In this document: positions 61,284-64,000 of the stretch, in pieces
Layout of the letters: the number at the start of each line of letters is the position of its first letter
Position numbering within the stretch: the first letter of the stretch is position 1
Assembly (NCBI GenBank): GCA_009746045.1
Contig: RPFO01001989.1
Span: 1 to 64,000, forward strand
Length of the DNA: 64,000 nucleotides
Source: Mesostigma viride
Lineage: Eukaryota > Streptophyta > Mesostigmatophyceae > Mesostigmatales > Mesostigmataceae
Reading direction: 5' to 3'
Position numbers and translations under genes: made by a program
Notes under the pieces: generated by a model
Database searches by the model: none
What the model was told of the DNA's origin: nothing
Seen by the model: only the letters and a program-made list of their open reading frames with translations

Positions 61284-62000
61284 TCAGTAGTCGAGGCCCC
61301 GGAAATCACAGTACTCGTAGGTGAACTCAGGATCCTCCATATCCGGCGTGTGTGCCGGACCTGCACCGGTATGTATTAAAACCGGTGTGCTTCCCGTCGC
61401 GAAAGTTGCGCGCGCCCGACGCGCGACGAGGCGCAGAGGATGAGTAAAAATGGATAACAATTCCCACCCTGCGGGAATCCACTCTCGCAGAGACGCGAGA
61501 GAAGCTACCAGGTTAATAAGAACCTGGCGTTCGCGACTGCGTACGCCGCGTGTGAGCAGCGACAGCAACGCGAGATCCTGAAATAAATTTGTCGACACCG
61601 CCGGCGCGCCCCCCGTGCGTAGCGATGCCCAGTTTTGCAAGTTTCTCTGGTAACCGGTGAGCGAAGAGATGGCGTTATCCAGCTCCTCGATGGCAGTGGT
61701 GACCTCGTTCACCGACCGCAAACCTCCCCGCACCTGGACCGTAAACTGCGATAAAATGTTGCGAATCTGGTCCAACAATGCGCGTATAGCCGGCACCAGT
61801 GCTGGCAAATCGGGGTCCTCGGGGTTATCCCCGAGCAACGGAAGAACTGCGCGCTGCCGACGATGAAGTTCGTCGAGCGAGATCGTGACTTCATCGAGCA
61901 ATTGCTGCCACGACGGCGCAGTCGGTCTTGACGGAGGACCAGCCGGCGGAGCGGCTATTTCCTCATCAGCGGGAATCCGGAATTCTTCAGAATTTGGCAT
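61284..62000 (-). CDS. Extra ORF between the 5' LTR and gag, unknown function
   Basis: This intact 238-residue frame starts at an ATG at 62000, 25 bases inside the 5' LTR boundary; the frame is also open upstream into the LTR. Residues 1-35 are Pro/Ala-rich (EEIAAPPAGPPSRPTAP). Residues 35-130 form helices with regular leucines (VTISLDELHRRQRAVLPLLG, then SVNEVTTAIEELDNAISSLT). Residues 150-200 are leucine-rich (LFQDLALLSLLTRG, VLINLVASLASLREW), and the end is acidic and aromatic (MEDPEFTYEYCDFRG). GC content is clearly above that of the gag gene. There is no zinc knuckle, protease or polymerase motif. I do not recognise it; a captured or accessory gene is possible. Confidence 0.6.
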   Translation of the reverse strand: MPNSEEFRIPADEEIAAPPAGPPSRPTAPSWQQLLDEVTISLDELHRRQRAVLPLLGDNPEDPDLPALVPAIRALLDQIRNILSQFTVQVRGGLRSVNEVTTAIEELDNAISSLTGYQRNLQNWASLRTGGAPAVSTNLFQDLALLSLLTRGVRSRERQVLINLVASLASLREWIPAGWELLSIFTHPLRLVARRARATFATGSTPVLIHTGAGPAHTPDMEDPEFTYEYCDFRGLDY

Positions 62001-62024
62001 CTTTTTAACGAGGCGTGTAATACG

Positions 62025-62641
62025 AGTTGTAAGCGTGAGAATGCCACGAATTCCGCCATGGTTCTTGCAGGAAGTTGCCTTTATTAATAACAAGGAAACA
62101 CAGACGTAAGTCACGTCACTTCCAAGACTGCACGCAGCACAGGCGACAGGGTCGCAGTGCCCAGAGAACGTGCACGCAAGAACTAGCGTCCCGGTGCGAC
62201 CAAGTCACACATATAGGTTGTTAGGGACGCGTCCAAGTAATCAGCTGCACTGTCACAGCCGAACTGTCAATCAATTGATTACACAGACTCTGGCACGCCT
62301 TTGGCGCGCAGATCTATCAATTGTCCATACGGCTAGTCCTGTGGACCTATCCGTACACTACTCAGCATCAATTGTCTCATAGGTCCTGGCGCGCTACAGT
62401 GCGCCTACCTATCAATTGACCATCAAGTCCTGTACAAGTCCTGTCAACGTCCTGCGGACTATCAAAGTGACACTTGTACATCCTGTGTCCGTACGCGCCC
62501 ACAGTGGCGCGCCGGGTACTGTCGGCACAGCCTAGGAAACGTCATAACTTTTACGTTCCTTAACCAAATGAGGCGTTCAAGGTGCCGTTGGAAAGAGCGT
62601 AACAATCTCTATCCATCTAACGTAAATCCTTTTCGTTAACT
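62025..62641 (-). repeat. 5' LTR (right copy)
   Basis: 617 bp, direct repeat of 47685-48301. Its outer end (AACT) is followed by the ATGCT duplication, which lies in the 5' UTR of the next ORF1-only element. Confidence 0.9.
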
Positions 62642-63960
62642 ATGCTGATATAATTTTCCGAAGCTATTACGCAATATACGATGAGCAAACGCCTCTCGAC
62701 GCAACGCAGCCTGGCGGCTGCGCTCGGCAATGAAAATACGCCTGCAGCCTCGGCTGCAGCTTCGCCCACCGGCCCAGACGGCAACGGTGACACTAGTCGT
62801 GCACTGGTGCTCGCCCAGCCCTCCGGGCATGCCTCGCCATCTGCATCGCCTGAACCTACTCAGCGCAGTCGCTCTGCTGAGCCGCACTGGGAAGAGATCA
62901 CCGCCAATGGCTTCGATCTGGAGACGCAGCCCAGGATTCTTCATGGAAGACGTGTTTTTCGGCACGCACGCCTCGCTTCTAGCCCTGTGCGTGCACCTCA
63001 CGTCCCACAACCGCGGCCGCTGGCCTGGTGATGGCCAGCTTGTCGACCCTGCCGAGGCTCTCCCAATCATTCACCGCATGAGTCGCCCCAAGCTCCAACG
63101 CTTCGCCCTCTGCTCCCTCCTTGGACGCTCCGAAACCGCGATCTGGGCTTCCCCACCGCCCCCCCCCACCTTTCCCACCGACGGCCACCATCCGCACCCT
63201 CCTTAGGAAGCTTTCGAGCAGCACGAGACCCCCCTTGCCACAGATGTGGCGGCATTGGGAGGCACGCTGGCTGCTGAGCTCCCTCACATTTCCACCACCG
63301 TCACCTCCACCTCCACCCTCCTCGCCTCCACCTCCACCGACTCCACCGACTCCATCACCGCCCAGCTCCGCGACATCGACCAGCGTCTTAAGGATAATGC
63401 CATCGCTATCGAGGTCCTGCAGAACACCGCAGGCCTCACCGCCCAGGCGGTGAAGGACATTGCTGCCAAGCCAGCCCCCGCTGGCCTGGCCGGCGATGCT
63501 CCTCCCATCACGACCTGCATGGGCGGACATGCTTAAGCAACATACCACCTCCACCCGACCTCCGCCGTCGCAGCCCAGCTCCAGCGGCAGACGCTTGACC
63601 TCCGCGAGGAGGCCGAGCTCGCCAAGCGCAGCCTCAACGCCATACTCAAGAACTTCGACATGGAAGAAGGTGAGAATTCCGCGAAGCTTGCACGTGCGGT
63701 TGAGAGCAAAATCCTTGCACGCACTGATGGGCCTTCTTGGTGAGATTAAGCTGACCGCCCACCGCCTCCCCCGCGCGCGGGGTAAGGCAGGGGCGCCTCC
63801 GCTTCTTCTCATCTTTGAGAGCCCAGCGGACAAGATTTCGTTTCTCAGACGCCGCAAGCGGCTCGAGAACACTCCCTTCACCCTGGACGACGACTTGACC
63901 CTGGCGCAGCAACAACGGCGACGGGAGCTATGGCCGACCTACCTCCAGCTCCGGCAGACC
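62642..63960 (+). mobile_element. ORF1-only element copy, broken ORF, cut at the window edge
   Basis: The 5' UTR begins at ATGCTGATATAATTTTCC, i.e. it is shorter than in other copies. ORF1 pieces start at 62681 (STQRSLAAALGNEN) and continue in other frames with DSITAQLRDIDQRLKDNAIA and TLDDDLTLAQQQRRRELWP. Frame breaks lie near 62890, 63200 and 63520. The coding sequence stops abruptly at 63960 where a reversed (TTAA)n tail begins. Confidence 0.72.
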
Positions 63961-64000
63961 AATTAATTAATTAATTAATTAAACTCGTGCTCCCGTTGGG
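63961..64000 (-). mobile_element. Start of a reversed ORF1-only/LINE tail at the window edge
   Basis: (TTAA)n followed by ACTCGTGCTCCCGTTGGG, the reverse of the CAAC hairpin as at 19.48-19.52 kb. Its target is the same ORF1 family, about 30 codons from the end. It continues outside the window. Confidence 0.65.

Larger units (their letters stand above)
47685..62641 (-). mobile_element. LTR retrotransposon with nested insertions, minus strand
   Basis: Two direct repeats of 617 bp (47685-48301 and 62025-62641) differ at only two positions by eye. ATGCT flanks both outer ends (47680-47684 and 62642-62646). The element reads right to left: LTR, extra ORF, gag, INT, PR, RT, RNase H, LTR. Without the three main insertions (48405-50093, about 50950-52880, 56501-59973) its length would be about 7.8 kb. 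The LTR ends are AGTT and AACT, not the usual TG and CA. RT and RNase H look Copia-like. The near-identity of the LTRs implies a recent insertion. Confidence 0.85.

Noticed and set aside
61284..62114. Start of the extra LTR-element ORF at 62114
   Set aside because: This would place the first 38 codons inside the LTR; the ATG at 62000, just inside the LTR, is more likely.

Overview
The window looks like nuclear DNA of a green alga. Three things point that way: a plant-type (TTTAGGG) interstitial telomere tract, an intron-rich gene for a thylakoid-lumen FKBP immunophilin of the FKBP16-3 type, and a U1A/U2B''-type spliceosomal protein gene split by introns. A selenoprotein M-like gene with an in-frame TGA shows that the organism uses selenocysteine. 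The species cannot be named from the sequence alone; a chlorophyte, possibly a trebouxiophyte, is an inference.

Region 1 (1-16398) is a virus-like element of about 16.4 kb, bounded by a near-perfect inverted repeat of about 31 bp. It has the gene set of a polinton-like virus (PLV). On the minus strand are a primase/SF3 helicase, a tyrosine recombinase, an AT-hook protein, an A32-like packaging ATPase and a coiled-coil protein. On the plus strand is a morphogenesis block: two large beta-rich virion proteins, a C2H2 finger protein, penton-like and major capsid proteins, small virion proteins and a fibre with Ig-like repeats. The centre (about 4.67-13.55 kb) is open, while replication/integration genes and the far right end are broken by many frameshifts, so this is probably an endogenised, decaying copy.

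Region 2 (16.4-23.2 kb) is a pile of nested non-LTR retroelements, a telomere-like tract and a 1.25-kb GGGT/GGGC array. Region 3 (23.2-39.7 kb) holds the three host genes, with LINE fragments and a possible SINE between them. Region 4 (39.7-47.6 kb) is again non-LTR elements. Most are a family that encodes only an ORF1-like protein and ends in a hairpin with a CAAC loop followed by (TTAA)n. That 3' end is shared with LINE copies that encode reverse transcriptase, which suggests mobilisation in trans.

Region 5 (47685-62641) is one LTR retrotransposon on the minus strand with 617-bp LTRs that differ at two positions by eye and a 5-bp ATGCT duplication. Its pol order appears to be INT-PR-RT-RH, not the usual Copia PR-INT-RT-RH, and it has an extra ORF before gag. 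It has been invaded by two piggyBac-like (TTAA-flanked) elements in inverted orientation, one of which carries a further insertion, and by an ORF1-only element whose 448-codon ORF is intact. Region 6 (62642-64000) is another ORF1-only element, itself interrupted at the window edge.

All calls come from reading the sequence by eye. No searches were run, and frameshifts could be sequencing indels in places.
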